A stretch of DNA of 64,000 nt from Afipia felis ATCC 53690. GTDB lineage: Bacteria > Pseudomonadota > Alphaproteobacteria > Rhizobiales > Xanthobacteraceae. The notes under the pieces were generated by a model. That model had not been told where the DNA came from. It worked only from the letters and a program-made list of their open reading frames with translations, and searched no databases. This document shows, piece by piece, positions 63,325-64,000 of this stretch (positions are counted from its first letter, which is position 1; each line of letters begins with the position of its first letter). The translations under genes and the position numbers were made by a program. The stretch is from assembly GCF_000314735.2 (NCBI RefSeq), contig NZ_KB375270.1, forward strand, positions 1 to 64,000, given 5' to 3'.

Positions 63325-63397
63325 TCAGCCGCCGGTTCATTTAGAATTCTTCTATTTTTGCAATCTGTTAGCGACAGGGGCGGGGCTGGTATTTTAG

Positions 63398-64000
<603 letters not shown>

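Overview
The window is 64 kb of a high-GC alphaproteobacterial chromosome, most probably from the Nitrobacteraceae (Bradyrhizobium / Rhodopseudomonas / Afipia / Nitrobacter group). The protein flavour supports this, as do the intergenic repeats (22611-22700, 27170-27689), the growth-pole-type giant coiled-coil protein, and a vertebrate-type ferredoxin next to a type-2 ferredoxin reductase. Most of the window is ordinary core chromosome with dense genes and short spacers. The exceptions are the left edge (1-1500) and a low-GC insert at about 25.6-27.7 kb.

Layout. 1-1682: the 3' third of a tRNA-Lys(CUU) without its 5' part, which looks like an attachment-site scar, then gene debris and an FkbM methyltransferase. 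1683-8103: a Tlde1/DUF2778 protein, an MFS exporter, then a tight run of iron alcohol dehydrogenase, AMP-forming ligase, acyl carrier protein and a stand-alone E2-type acyltransferase. This run is the best candidate here for an undescribed small pathway. 8.1-19.7 kb: housekeeping and envelope genes (ICMT-like methyltransferase, lipase-like protein, ClC transporter, CsbD-like protein, PEP carboxylase, HemD-like, PurU, branched-chain-type binding protein, an orphan methyltransferase). 20.0-24.2 kb: an HTH-methyltransferase fusion followed by metK and ahcY, i.e. a SAM-cycle cluster. 24.4-31.5 kb: a cold-shock protein, DUF899 protein, the low-GC ParB-like insert with dispersed repeats, YdcZ and cupin genes, an FAH-family enzyme and an MsbA-type exporter.

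31.6-46.1 kb is an LPS/cell-envelope block. It holds galE, the complete ADP-heptose route (gmhA, hldE, gmhB, hldD) with two heptosyltransferases, a flippase-like membrane protein, a UDP-glucuronate-type epimerase, manC, a GnnA/GnnB-like (or WbpB/WbpE-like) pair for an amino sugar, and murJ. 46.1-50.1 kb: a CHRD protein, thiD, then pmtA, plcP-like and agt-like genes that together look like a phospholipid-remodelling set, with a Pho-box-like site ahead of the phosphoesterase. 50.2-64 kb: threonine dehydratase, a conserved Ala/Glu/Val-rich protein, dipeptide epimerase, the Mla operon (mlaE-mlaF-mlaD) overlapping glk, a 1522-residue polar-growth-type coiled-coil protein with thirteen 11-residue repeats, an Hpt protein, ferredoxin, and the start of a ferredoxin-NADP reductase cut by the window end.

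No complete tRNA, rRNA, CRISPR array, insertion sequence or prophage was seen. Names rest on motif and family recognition by eye; no database search was run.
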